DNA from: Adiantum capillus-veneris
Taxonomy: Eukaryota > Streptophyta > Polypodiopsida > Polypodiales > Pteridaceae
Direction of reading: 5' to 3'
Length of the DNA stretch: 64,000 nt
Assembly (NCBI GenBank): GCA_014529385.2
Contig: CM043967.1
Coordinates: forward strand, 131,687,182-131,751,181
Under the pieces are notes generated by a model, which made no database searches, was not told the origin of the DNA, and was given only the letters and a program-made list of their open reading frames with translations. The translations under genes were made by a program, and so were the position numbers. Below are positions 1 through 11,050 of this stretch, one piece after another; position 1 is the stretch's first letter, and each line of letters opens with the position of its first letter.

Positions 1-2095
1 AGAGCTAGTGATGGCCAGTGTAATATTTGCTTGTCGACGATTTCGTCATTACTTGCTACCATGGCCTTTTGTTTTCTTGACGAGTTATGACTTTTTGCCA
101 CAATTAATTAATGGTACTAACATGTCAAATGTGGTGAAGAAATGGGTAATTGAGCTGCAAGAGTTTGAGTTCTCTTTTCTAGTGGAAGACAGTACAAGGG
201 CTACCCTAGCTGATTTGTTGACCTACAAGGATAATCCCCTTATTGTTAAGGAAGAGGTGGTGAGAAAGGTAGTTGAAGAAGTGCCACAGATTAGCAATGC
301 ACATGTGTTGTTCTTTGATGGTTCATACAGAAAGAGCCATGATGCAGCTTCAGGGGGTATAGCACTTTATGATCCAGAGGGGAAGCTAGTATGCAAGAAA
401 GGGTTCAAGTTGGATGCGCATAGTAACAATGAGGCTGAATTTGCTACGTTGGAAGCTGGATTACACATTTGTCTGAAGCATGGGGTTAGAAGGTTGAGCA
501 TAAAAGGTGATGCCTTGTTAGTTGTGAAGCAAGTGTTGGGTGTGTGGAAGAGCAAGAACACCTCATTGAAGGAAATGTGCTTCAGAATTAAAGGCCTCTT
601 AAAAAAGTTCGAAGCATGGAGCATCAGACACATTGAACGTGCTCTAAATGGAGAGACACATGAATCATCTCAAGGCATGATTGGGGAGCTATTTGTGTTG
701 AGGACCACTTTACCTCTTTATCATGGCCGGGAAAGTTTGGCTCAAGAAGAGGAGTTTTTGCTAACAGGAATTATTCCAAAGGAGATTCACAAGTCTAAGA
801 AGTATGGTTTTGTGCGTAGAGCATACAGGTACAAATTGATTGGTGATGTCTTATACATGAAAGGGGATGATCTCGTGTTGAGACGTGTACCTTGGCGGGA
901 GGAGCTTTACAGAGTGTTGGAAGAGAATCATGAAGGCGCATGTGGTGGCCATTTTGCTCTAAAGATCACCTTGCATAAGATTTTGCAAGAGGGGTATGTA
1001 AGGCCTAGTTTGCACAAGGATGTTCACCATTGGTGTAGGTCTTGCAATAGGTGTCAAGCATTTGGGAAGAGAGTGTTGAAGCCAGAGCTTCAAAAAACCA
1101 TTATGGCATTTGATGTGTTTGAAAAGTGGGGGATTGATGCAATAGGCCCGTTACCTATCACAAGCAGGGGCAAAAGCTATATCTTGACGGTAGTGAACTA
1201 TCTCTCTAGATGGGCAGAGGCTATAGCAGTAAAATAGATCACTGCAAAGGATGTGGAAAAATTTGTGTATGATGAAATATGTTGCAAGTTTGGGGTGCCA
1301 TTAGAGCTACTTTCAGATAAGGGGCCAGGATTTAGAGCTAAACTGCTAGACTTCTTATGCACAAAGATGAAGATTAGGCACCAGCATACCACTCCTTATT
1401 ACCCGCAGTGTAATGGATTAAATGAAAGATTCGATGGTGAGTTGGTACAAATTCTTTCTAAAGTGACAGAGCACCAAGGAAAGAATTGGGATTTGGAATT
1501 GCCTAGTGCATTATGGGCTTACCGTACTTCGGTGAAGACAGGTAGAGGGTTTACTCCATTTCATTTGGTGTATGGAAAGGAAGCACTATTGCCTGTGGAG
1601 GTAGAGTTTCCTGCGGTCAAGATGTTAGAGAAGTTGCTTGGGCCGCCTAGTGATGCATTCAAAGAGAGGCTCTTGCAGTTACAAGAGGTCCAGTTGGATA
1701 GGATGAGCGCATTGGAGCATTATGGGCAGATGCAGGATAAGGCTTTGGCAAAGATAAATGAAAAGGTCAAAAGTAAGGGTATCAAGAAACATGACTTGGT
1801 TTTGCGCTACATTAGTAAGCTGGACAACACCTTCCAAAAGAAGTTTCAAATTAAGTGGGAAGGCCCTTTCAAGGTAGTGGAGTGTTTTCCAAATGGCACA
1901 TATCAGCTAGCTAACCTGGATGGTGTTCTACATAAGTCAAGGGTAAATGGATTGCATCTTAAATTGTATCATGCTAGATTGATGATGGTGGAGCAAGATG
2001 AGCTGTCTGTGGATAAAGCAGTGTTGGTGAGGGATGAGGAGACCTGTGATGCGGCGAGTCTCATATCTCTCTTTGCTGCTGCTGATCATGAATGA
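1..2095 (+). pseudogene. R1: Ty3/gypsy Tat-like pol fragment (RNase H, second RNase H, integrase)
   Basis: The reading frame enters from the window edge in the tail of the RT-linked RNase H (YLLPWPFVFLTSYDF). A second, plant-type RNase H follows with FFDGSYRK, NNEAEF and KGDALLVVKQV, which supply the Asp, Glu and Asp of the active site. Next come the integrase H2C2 zinc domain (HEGACGGHF ... CRSCNRCQ) and the core, with Asp in WGIDAIGP, Asp in SDKGPGF and Glu in NGLNERF. A TAG at 1235-1237 cuts the core between the first two catalytic residues, and the same frame continues to 2095. The last RNase H Asp region (ALNGETHESS) looks degraded. A second RNase H is known from Tat-lineage elements. 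The product would be a retrotransposon polyprotein acting in the cytoplasmic particle and nucleus. The stop and the missing 5' part make it a pseudogene. Confidence 0.9.
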
Positions 2096-2104
2096 TCTAG
2101 CAGG

Positions 2105-2123
2105 CTAGGGGAGGGGCAAATTA
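2105..2123 (+). promoter_or_regulatory. R1 polypurine tract
   Basis: A purine-rich run (CTAGGGGAGGGGCAAA) lies a few bases after the end of the integrase frame and directly before a TG dinucleotide. This is the expected plus-strand priming site of an LTR element. Confidence 0.75.
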
Positions 2124-3245
2124 TGTCAAGAGTTTTTTGGAGCAAGGGATTGCGCATATGTACATACACATGCATGGTGCATCAAATAAAGAATTGCCCA
2201 TTTTCCAGAGCCAGGTGGTTACGTGGGGACCACATGTGTACAGGTAGGACAGCATGTACATAGTGCATCGATTTTAACTATCACCAGTACCAGTATGTTT
2301 TTTCTACAATAATGAGGAGTTTATAGCGCGTAAAAATTCTCAAGGAAGCTATCCGCGGGCCGATGACATGAGGTAAGCAGGTGCGTCAGATGGCATCTAG
2401 TGGCGTCAGGAGGGCAAACGGGGTCAATATTTGCACGCGAATGAGGACGGACACAACGTGGTGTTTTCTTGTGAGAGTTATGTAGAAAGGTCATCATTAG
2501 GACCACTTTTGGGGGCCACTTCACGTGGTTGCAATACGCATTATTGAAAAGAAATGAGTGCCAGGTGTGTGGATGATGCAAAAAGGTGACAACTATGCAC
2601 TGCGAGGTCAATTTTTGGCATGTTCGGGGTCCATTTGAGGTCATCTAAAAGGCCAAGGGTGCCCAACTAATAAATCTAAGTGTGGGAACTTAAAAAATAG
2701 AGAGAAGATCAGAAAAAACGTGGAGAAGAGAGGAGGAACAGCCGCAACTGTGTTTTTTCCCATTTTGGAGCTTGTTTTGGCCGTAAGCTGCTCATCCGAG
2801 GTCGGATTTGAGCACTTTGACATTGTAGACTGGGGTTTTGGGCCGTTCCGGACGCAATGGCGCTGTCCATTTTGCCAAATTCCTCACTCTTTTTCTGCTA
2901 TTTTTCTGTGTAATCTTCTCCGGTGAGTGAAGCCTCTACTTAACTTTATGGTTGTATCTGGTGTATTTCCTCAATACTGTGTAAACTATTTGACCCATTG
3001 GTGTTGGGCTGAGCTTCATTGAGTCTAAACAACAGCAATTTGCCTCCTTTGAGATGAATTGAGAGTGTGTCTGTGAGTGTGTATGTGTGAGTGTTGAGTG
3101 GCCAAGTGGGAAATCTCTCTCTTCTCACTCCGTCTGTGTGTTTCCTGTCTCGGCCAGGCTAGTTGTGTAAGCCGAGTGGTGCCCCATAATGTGTGTGTGT
3201 GTATCGGGTCATTATAGAGGCGTTGTGTGTGTTTCCATCCCGCTG
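2124..3245 (+). repeat. R1 3' LTR (3' end approximate)
   Basis: The LTR begins TGTCAAGAG right after the polypurine tract. No long reading frame is present. The segment ends somewhere before the gag-like frame of R2, and CCGCTGACA near 3238-3246 is a plausible CA end, but no second copy lies in the window to fix it. TG-rich stretches near 3060-3230 are low complexity. The stretch 2838-2852 is the exact reverse complement of part of the foldback element at 4707-4721. Confidence 0.6.
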
Positions 3246-4520
3246 ACAACGTGGAAGCAGCTAAGATTGAAGCTTATCAAAATTTGGTAAGAATCACACA
3301 AGAGATACTGGAAAAACAAAAACCCAAGCTCGAGAGTATGGAAAAACCTGAGGAGCTCGCGGTAGGAACCAATAAGGAAAAATCCGAAGTGGTGGTAGAA
3401 CCCCACCTTGAACCAAAAGAGCCAGAACTTATAGTGCCAGACAACGAAGATGCCTTAGACGAAATTCCATTCGTAGAAGAAGACTGGCCAAGACACTTAT
3501 GGAAAAAAGTTAGAGAGATTAATGATGGGAGCTTAACTCTAATGTCAGCTCCTATAGAGGAAGTTTGGTTAGACAATCTACCTCCTGATTGGACATGGAT
3601 GTACAATCCTTGTGTGGGGATTGCAGATATGAAGCTTCAGGAATGTCTAAGCCACTGACATTGAAAACATTATCCTCTTACTTGGGAGATAACGAAGATG
3701 AATCCATAGTGTGTAAAACCACTCATGTAAAAAGAGCGGAATAAACCCTAGAGGTAGACAACATCCATTCAATCATGTCTACATCCATCCAATGCACTCT
3801 TACTTTAGGAGAACTGTTAAAGATCTGACCATATTTATGGAATGATCTAGAGAAGGTGGGAATAACAAGGCTTATCGCAAAAATTTAAGAAAAATTGAAA
3901 CACGAATTGGATAACAAAGAGATTAGATCTGTTCCAATGAACAAAGTCAGAGAATAATATGAAGGGGAAGAAGCAAACACAACCCTTCCAGTGAAATATA
4001 ATGACATAGAAACCATGGCAATACTGGACAGTGGGGCAGGCATAGCCATAGCCACCAAAGTAGTATGGGAATCCTGGGGACAACCAACCATTAGACAAAC
4101 TTGAATGAAATTGCAATTGTCTGATGGACACATTGAAAGACCCTTAGGACTGCTTGAAAAAGTGATAGTTAATTTCTATGGGATTCAATATCAACACACT
4201 TTTGCCATAGTAGACTTTGGGAAGAAACTCAATTACGAAATCATCTTGGGAAGACCTTTCATGCGACAAGTACAACTCATCCAAGATTAGGGAAACAAGT
4301 ATTTGTACTTGAAGCAAGTGGGATCAATAACAAGGGTTAATCTAAAAGATCACACTTATAGAGATGTCATGAAAACGCCTATACAAGAATTTGACTCAGT
4401 CTCTTCGGCTGAAACCATTAGGAGATTTTGGAGGTGTTTTGGAGGGCCCTTTAGAAGAGAGAGAGGAAAAAGCGCTCCTCCAATGAAAGAAGAGCTTACA
4501 TTACGTAGAAAAATAAATTG
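3227..4520 (+). pseudogene. R2 gag tail and aspartic protease
   Basis: The first open stretch (to 3658) is acidic and lysine-rich (KQKPKLESMEKPEEL) and ends near NLPPDWTWMYNPCVG. I do not recognise it beyond its position ahead of the protease. Broken frames lead to a retropepsin-like domain: ETMAILDSGAGIAIAT holds the catalytic Asp-Ser-Gly near 4030, and EIILGRPFMR near 4240 is the usual second motif. A TGA at 4102-4104 falls between the two. The frame runs on through YLYLKQVGSITRVNLKDH to about 4520. The enzyme would have processed the polyprotein, but the stops make this copy dead. Confidence 0.75.
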
Positions 4521-4553
4521 ATATTGAGAAAAATATAAAAAAGGTGTCAGTGG

Positions 4554-5205
4554 TCCTTGAAAACAGATGCCTTTTCATTCAATGTGAATGTCTTTTTCAT
4601 GAGGTAGGTGACGGTCATTTAATATGTCTTTCGTCATCATTGAAAATTTAAAAAATCACAAAACTGTCAATTGGTGTTGGAATTTGAAGCTTTTGACACC
4701 ACCACTGCGTCCGGAACGGCCAAAAACCTAAAAAATGCATATCTACTTGCCTCAATCTGACACCCGGAGAGGGAGAAATCGCCCAAAAACCCCTAAAAAG
4801 GGGATTTTGGATCATGGTGCACGAGGGACCGTTTGAAGAATCCTAGACGACTCTCTGCGCGTCGTGATCCACTTTTTTTTTTTTTGCCTCACGATGCATG
4901 GAGGGCGGCCATTTGGAATTTTCCAGATGGCCCCCCGCGCGCCATGAGGCAAAATCACCTTATTAGGGGTATTTTGACAATTTCTCCCTCTTTGGCTATT
5001 AGATTGAGACAAGTAGATAGACGTTTTTTAAGTTTTTGGTCATTTTGGACGCATTGGGGATATCAAAAACTTTATATTCTAACACCAACTAATAATTTTG
5101 TGATTTTTTAAATTTCAATGATGACAAAAGCTATATTGAATTAGCGTCGTGTACTTTATAAAAACGACACATGCATTGAATGAAAAAGTGACCGTTTTCA
5201 AGGAT
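4554..5205 (+). repeat. Long foldback (MITE-like) element with nested hairpins
   Basis: The left end (TCCTTGAAAAC, 4554) and the reverse complement of the right end (5195-5205) match, and the complementarity continues inward for about 300 bases on each side with scattered mismatches. Examples are AATTTAAAAAATCACAAAA and TATCTACTTG on the left, with matching complements on the right. Each half also folds on itself: GGATCATGGTGCAC pairs with GCGCGTCGTGATCC (about 4808-4871), and GCCTCACGATGCATGG pairs with CGCGCCATGAGGC (about 4887-4953). There is no ORF of note. The element interrupts R2 between protease and RT. I could not identify a clean target duplication. Confidence 0.8.
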
Positions 5206-5299
5206 TTTTGAAAAGTTAGGTTCACTTTTCAGAGTGTTCAGTTGTCCTTTTGGAGTACGCAACAAGTGCAAGTATATTTTAAGAACATTTTCTAGAGAC

Positions 5300-7200
5300 C
5301 TATGCCATCAGTCACCTTGTTTTTATAGTTCCATCCCATTACAAGAAGTATACTCTTCGAGACCAGAAAATCATAGTCGAACAACTTGTCGGGGAACTAC
5401 GAAAACAAGGTGAGTCCTATGAAGGACTTGAAAACGCAAAAAAGATAGATCTCATCGAATCAGGAGAAGAGCCTAGACCTGCCTACAGTGCAAATGACCT
5501 GATAGAAGAAGAAGAAGAGCTTTTGTTAAGCTTACTGAAAGAATACCAAGATATCTTTGCTTGGTCTTATAAGGTTCTCAAGGGTTTTGATCCAAATATC
5601 TGTCAACATACCATACCCATGAGAGATGATGCAAAACCAAGTAGACAAAGGCCATACACATATAGTAAAACATTTGCCAGAAAGATCAAAGAAAAGATTG
5701 AAAAACTAAAAGAAGTTGAATTTATTTATGAAATTGAACACACAGATTGAGTTTCTCCAATTGTGGTAGTACCCAAGAAAAACAGAAAATTACGAGTGTG
5801 TGTCAATCTCAAGAAAGTGAATGCAGTTACCATTAGAGACAATTTTCCTCTTCCAATCACTGAGCATGTTTTAGAACGAGTTTCATGAAAAGAAGCTTAC
5901 AGCTTTTTAGATGGATTTTCATGATACAATCAACTTTTGGTTGATCCCAAGGATCAGCATAAAACTGCCTTTGCAACTGAATGGGGTATTTTTGCCTATC
6001 AGGTTATGCCTTTTGGGATAACTAATGCTCTTGGCACCTTCCAAAGATTGATGAGCCATGCTTTTAAAGGATATCTTTGGAATTTCTTGGAAGTATATAT
6101 GGATGATCTATGCGTACATTCATCAATCTGGATTGATCATTTTGAGCATCTCAAAAAGGTATTTGAAAAATGTAGACTCTATAGAATTTGCTTAAATCTT
6201 GAAAAGTGCACATTTATGGGTAGACAAGGAAAAATTATGGGATATAAAGTGTCTTAAAAATGGCATAGCTACTGATTGGATAAAATTCATGTTATTGTTG
6301 ATTTGCCTAGATCGACAACAGTCAAGGGGGTTCAGGCCTTCATGGGACATTGTGGATATTACAAACGGTTCATTTACATGTACGCTATACTTGTAAAACC
6401 CATGTATAGTTTGATCACACATTTTGAATGGACTGATGAGTGTGAAGAATCCTTCATGAAGCTTAAGAAAGCTCTCACGTCAGCTCCAATATTGATAGCA
6501 CCAGATTGGAATAAGATATTCCACATACATGTAGATGCTTCTAATTTTGCCATCGGGTGCATACTAGCTCAACCAGGAGACAAAAAAATTTATTTTTTCT
6601 ATTTCTTATTGTAGCCGATAGTTGAACATGACACAAAAGAACTACATCACTATCAAAAGGGAAGGACTAGGAATGATCTATGCAATGAAACAGTATAGAC
6701 ATTACCTCTGAGTTACAAATTTGTGTTCTTTGTGGATCACCAAGCCTTATTGTACCTGGTCAACAAGCCATGCAACACAGGAAGAATAGTGAGATGGTTC
6801 ATCATTGGGTGCATACTAGCTCAACCAGGAGACGAAAAATTTGTTTTTTCTATTTCTTATGCTAGCTGATAGTTGATCATGACAGAAAAGAACTATAGCA
6901 CCATCGAAAGGGAAGGACTAGGAATGATCTATGCAGTTGATCATGACAGAAAAGAACTATAGCACCATCGAAAGGGAAGGACTAGGAATGATCTATGCAG
7001 TGAAAAAGTATAGATATTACCTCTGAGCTACAAATTTGTGTTCTTTGTGGATCACCAAGCCTTATTGTACTTGGTCAACAAGCCATGCAACACAAGAAGA
7101 ATAGTGAGATGGTTCATCATTCTTGTGGAATGATTTCATTGTAGTTGTGAAAAAGGGCACCACTCATCAAAAAGCAGATCATTTGTCAAGGATTGTTTCA
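5300..7200 (+). pseudogene. R2 reverse transcriptase and RNase H
   Basis: The RT starts near YQDIFAWSY (5545) and continues with SPIVVVPKKNRKLRVCV, YNQLLVDPKDQHKTAF, AYQVMPFGITNALGTFQRLM and the catalytic box YMDDLCVH near 6097. Stops fall at 5748, 5886, 5925 and 6255. The RNase H follows with WTDECEESF and HIHVDASNFAIGCILAQPGD, giving the first Asp. The remainder is scrambled by tandem duplications (6551-7117) but VDHQALLYLVNKPCNTGRI can still be read in pieces. Gene order and motifs are those of a Ty3/gypsy polyprotein. It cannot be translated as a whole. Confidence 0.85.
6551..7117 (+). repeat. Tandem duplication in R2 RNase H with an inner 64-bp duplication
   Basis: A unit starting CATCGGGTGCATACTAGC (6551-6802) is repeated from 6803 with small differences. 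Inside the second copy a 64-bp unit starting GTTGATCATGACAG (6872-6935) is repeated head to tail (6936-6999). Neither insertion keeps the reading frame. Confidence 0.9.
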
Positions 7201-8976
7201 AGGGAACCACCCAAAGGAGTAGATGATGATCTACCAAATGCATATTTGTTCTCCATTGAAATGATACCTCAATGGTCAGAAAACATAGTATCATTGATGA
7301 CCATAGCTCAAGTGGATTCACAAATGCCACTTTCTATTACAATCGGATTAATTGAGAAATTGACTATGTATCAATTACTAGCTGGAAGGTTGTACAAAAG
7401 AAATCGAGATGGAATATTGCTTTTATGCATTAATCCCGAGGAGAAAACCCAATATCTAAGTCAAGCACATATTATCATAGTAGGACTTCCCTTTGCAGAA
7501 GACCAAACTATACAAAGGATCTTGAGACTTGGAGTATTTTGGCCAACTATGAGGAGTGATGTTCATTCTTTTGTGAAAATTTTTCCTCGATGTCAAAAAC
7601 AAGCACCCATACCTCATGTAACATTATTCCAAATGTCGCATGTTCCTACGTGGAGTAACTATTTAGTTATTTACTTATCACGCCGAACATTTTATGAGGA
7701 TATGAGTAAACACCGCCAAAGAGCAATTGAAACGGAAGCAAGAGACTATGCTCTTATTGGAAACCAATTGTATCGGAGAGGTAAAGATCAACATTTGTGT
7801 CTTTGTGCAAATGAAGATGAATATATTCCTATTATAGAACAAGCACATGCTGGATTAGTTGGAGGTCACTTTTTTAGTGAGACCACCGTAAGAGCAATCT
7901 TAATGGCAGGCATATGGTGGCCAACACTCTTGTAGATGCCAAAGAATATGTTCAAAGGTGTGATGCATGTCAATGAGCAAAAATTCCAACCTGTGTAGAT
8001 AGCATGCCCTTAAGACCAATGATGGGGGCTAGAGCTTTCACAAAATGGGGTATAGATTTTGTTGGGCCAATATAGCCACCTGATTATAGAACCCAAGCTC
8101 AATATATTATTGTAGATATGGACTATTTGACCAAGTGGGCCAAGGCTAAAGCAACCCAAAATAATGATGCCAAAACCACCGCCGCATTCTTATATGAGTA
8201 TGTTCTCACAAGGTATGGACTACCAATAGAAATTGTCAGTAATAGGGGAACTCATTTCCTCAATGAGGTAATTGAGTATCTGGTTAATAAATTTATGGTC
8301 ATCCATAACAAATCAGCTCCCTATCACCCACAAGCAAACGGATAACTTTGAGCATATGAATAAAATTCTTAGCTCGGTATTGACTAAAGTGGTTAGTTTA
8401 GGAAGGACATACTGGGAAATGAATCTCCATGCTCCTCTATGGGCTTATTGAGTTTCATTCAAAACAGCTTTAAATGCAACACCCTTTAACCTTGTTTATG
8501 GTCTTGATGCCATACTGCCAATAGAATTTCTATTGCCGACACTAAGAGTAGCTAAGGATCTTGAGTGGACTGGACATGAATTATCTGAAAGACTTGAAGA
8601 TATAGAGAATCTTGATGAGTATAAGCTAACTGCTGTAGCTCACATCTATGCACAAAAGCACAAACAAAAACAGTTTTTTGATTCCCATCTAATTACAAAA
8701 ATCTTAGTTTTAGTCTATTCCCTTAAGCAACACATTCCCAAGTTTAAGAAAAAGGAAAACGGACCGTTTGTCATTGAAAATGTATCTCCAAGTGGAGCTA
8801 TTAACTTGTCCACCCTAGATGGTGAACCAATGGTTAATTGGATTAGTGGATGTCGTTTAAAGAAGTACAATTTTCCACTAAACAATGAATTGCTAGAAAG
8901 GATGCATGCAGCTAAGCAAAGAAAGATAAAACGACAACAAGTTATTGATGAAGCCCAAGAGGAAGCTCGGCTTTGA
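7123..8976 (+). pseudogene. R2 integrase with doubled zinc-binding domain
   Basis: After the RNase H tail (KKGTTHQKADHLSRI) come two H2C2-like modules. The first is AHIIIVGLPFAEDQT ... GVFWPTMRSDVHSF ... CQ and the second is AHAGLVGGHFFSETT ... GIWWPTL, continuing in a shifted frame to RCDACQ near 7970. The core has Asp in KWGIDFVGP, but the second Asp is Asn (IVSNRGTHF, near 8240), and the Glu region after HPQANG (8340) is lost to a TAA and a frameshift. The C-terminal part reads from ILPIEFLLPTLRVAKDLEW to GPFVIENVSPSGAINL and stops at 8974-8976. The two altered catalytic sites mean this copy could not integrate DNA. Confidence 0.85.
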
Positions 8977-9521
8977 GTACTCAAAAGGAAAGTTTCTCTC
9001 AAGAATCAACAAATACCTATTCCCATCAACACTCTGGAACTAGATGATCGACAATGGGAATTGAAAAAAGATGCAGTGTCAACAGATGATGCATGTTTAG
9101 ATGGAATGGACCTTCACATCAAAGTACAATTGAGAAATTATAGCACAAATGCATTGGTTGACACAGGAGCTTGAGTAAATGCAGTCAGTTATTCCACGTA
9201 AAAAATTCAACAAGTCAGTCTTTGACAGCCGGAATAGAGATTATTAAAGGATGCAACAAGAACCCAACACCAACATTGGGAGTAGTCCACTTGAATGTGA
9301 TAGTACATGGATGTTCATGTCCTCATCAATTTGCATGCTTAGTAGATGAACATATGAATGAGACAATGATTCTTGGAATCCCATGGATGCAAACTTACAA
9401 GTCAGTACCAGATTGGGATACCAATCAGCTCAAGCTATCACCTAAAGGTGGACAACTCATCGTTCCAATTGCATCAAGCAAAGAGGAATGGAAAGTAGGT
9501 TACCAGCATAGCAAACCATGA
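8977..9521 (+). pseudogene. R2 second aspartic-protease-like domain after integrase
   Basis: The integrase frame continues past its TGA through ELDDRQWELKKDAV to NALVDTGA, a retropepsin-type catalytic motif near 9156-9170, followed at once by another TGA and VNAVSY. After a frameshift the domain goes on through LGVVHLNVIVHGCSCPHQF to ETMILGIPWMQTYK, which matches the second retropepsin motif (hydrophobic-hydrophobic-L-G). It ends at 9521. A protease fold placed after integrase is not the usual Ty3/gypsy order and is separate from the one at 4030. It may be a captured clan AA protease, or the start of another element fused here. Confidence 0.6.
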
Positions 9522-9579
9522 AGCAATCACTCTTCTCCATCCTATCAACAAGAAAATGCTACAAGTAGCATGTAAGGAG

Positions 9580-10165
9580 TTAGACAAATTTGGGTACCAA
9601 AAGCACAGCTTAAGGACAAGCCCATTCAAATTTGGGTGCCCAAAGCATCAGCTACTGTACCGAAGATGGTTCCAAGGTTCAAAACACAAAGAGGAGCATC
9701 TCCAAACAGGGAGCCTAACATGAAATGGATTTGGAAGAAAAAGGAGCATTTATCTTCTCCACAAGTAACACCAATCAAGCAATGGAGAGTTAACTCTCAA
9801 AAGACTCGACCACACCATTCTACACAAAGTAAACCAAGATATCAATGGCGGGTAAAAGCTCGACAATAGTCATCATTGATATCAACTCAAAAAATCAAAA
9901 TGCCAAAGCATCCTGATGGGACAATCAAGCAAAGAGCACACAAGCTACAAGATTTTATCTTTGGAAGACAGCATCAGAAAACCTTGACATCAGAAACCCT
10001 TGAGTTAATTACTCAAGACCCAACTCTTGCACAACATAATGGTTTGAACTTCATTGATTTTCAAAGCATGGTAGAGCCAACCAAGGCTATGCATAGACAT
10101 GATTGTTCAACCCATGCACACAGTCATCCCGGAGTACGCCATCTAGGAGGGGTGGAAGAGAACTA
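9580..10165 (+). pseudogene. R2 basic Trp-rich 3' ORF
   Basis: A lysine- and arginine-rich reading frame repeats short Trp motifs: QIWVPKAQ, QIWVPKAS, KWIWKKK, KQWRVN and YQWRVKAR (9585-9869). A second part (9876-10166) reads from KIKMPKHPDG to HPGVRHLGGVEEN. I do not recognise a known domain. The composition suggests nucleic acid binding. It sits between the second protease-like domain and the purine run that may precede the LTR, so it is probably the 3' end of the R2 coding region. Confidence 0.4.
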
Positions 10166-10205
10166 AGTAATTAAGGACAATGTTTTAAGAGGGACGAAAA
10201 AGGTT

Positions 10206-11050
10206 TGATGTTAATGTGTGATTTTTTGCAAAATGACCTAATAATGCCCTTATAAATCATCCACAGCGGAATTTAGCTGATAATATCTCCCGATGAATGT
10301 AAATCGTGTATATACTGTGAGAAAATCATCAAAAAATAGTCCATTTTGGTTAACTTTTTTCACTTTTCTTGATATTGGGACTTAAAAATGAAGAAATACA
10401 ACAAAAAGCAATAAAGCTGTGTTTTTCAAAGGATTTTCTTAATTATTGGATTTTCACTTTGCTTTTTTAATGCATTTTGTTATTTTCTTTGATTTTTTTA
10501 ATAGATAAGTCAAAAATTAATAATAAATAACAAATGAGCTCATATAAAAAAACTAAAGACAAGCTGATGATTAGAAGGACAAGGCGGATAGGCATAAAAA
10601 TTTTCAATCAAATCGGCAGATGGAAGCGGGAAGTCTAAGTTAGGCGACCAGACCTACTTTTGCGGAATTCTTAAGTTGGTGTCAATTGTCGACAGGGTGG
10701 TGTTAGATGTTTTCCCTAGTATTGGTGGCCTCGGTTGGAGGGCTCGACAAAATCAAAGCGCGGCGGGATGCTCATGGATTGAATCTGACAAAGGGGGCTT
10801 GCATTGGGCTTTTACGGAGAGTGTGTGTGCTTTTGTATGTGCCTAAGCGATGATTTACTTGTGAAATTTAAGAAGTTTTTATGGTGATTTCTATTAGATG
10901 GGGGTGTTGTGATTTCTGGGTGTGTTCCTACTCCCCCTCTCCATCTTCTATTGCCCCCAGTGAGGAGTACCTGATTGCTCCAATTTGAAGGTGAAGTTGT
11001 GGTTTTGGAGCTGCTGGAGTGCAGATTTTGCAAAGCAAGTGCTATGAAAT
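10206..11050 (+). other. Non-coding stretch, possible R2 3' LTR
   Basis: The stretch begins TGATGTTAATG after a purine run and includes TATAAATC at about 10251. It is AT-rich to about 10560 and more GC-rich afterwards. I see no ORF with recognisable content. It may hold the R2 LTR and the leader of R3, but no repeat copy is present to prove either. Confidence 0.35.

Larger units (their letters stand above)
3227..10205 (+). mobile_element. R2: decayed Ty3/gypsy element (PR-RT-RH-IN-PR')
   Basis: Successive frames give a gag-like tail, an aspartic protease, RT, RNase H, a doubled integrase zinc domain, integrase core, a second protease-like domain and a basic Trp-rich tail, all on the plus strand in one order. 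The coding sequence carries many stops, frameshifts and tandem duplications, and a foldback element sits between protease and RT. No 5' LTR can be recognised. A purine-rich run near 10186-10203 followed by TGATGTTAATG at 10206 may mark the 3' LTR start. The order of domains argues for one element and not a random collection. Confidence 0.75.

Noticed and set aside
3060-3230. TG-rich stretch taken as a possible centromere- or telomere-like repeat
   Set aside because: The repeats are irregular and short and look like low-complexity LTR sequence.
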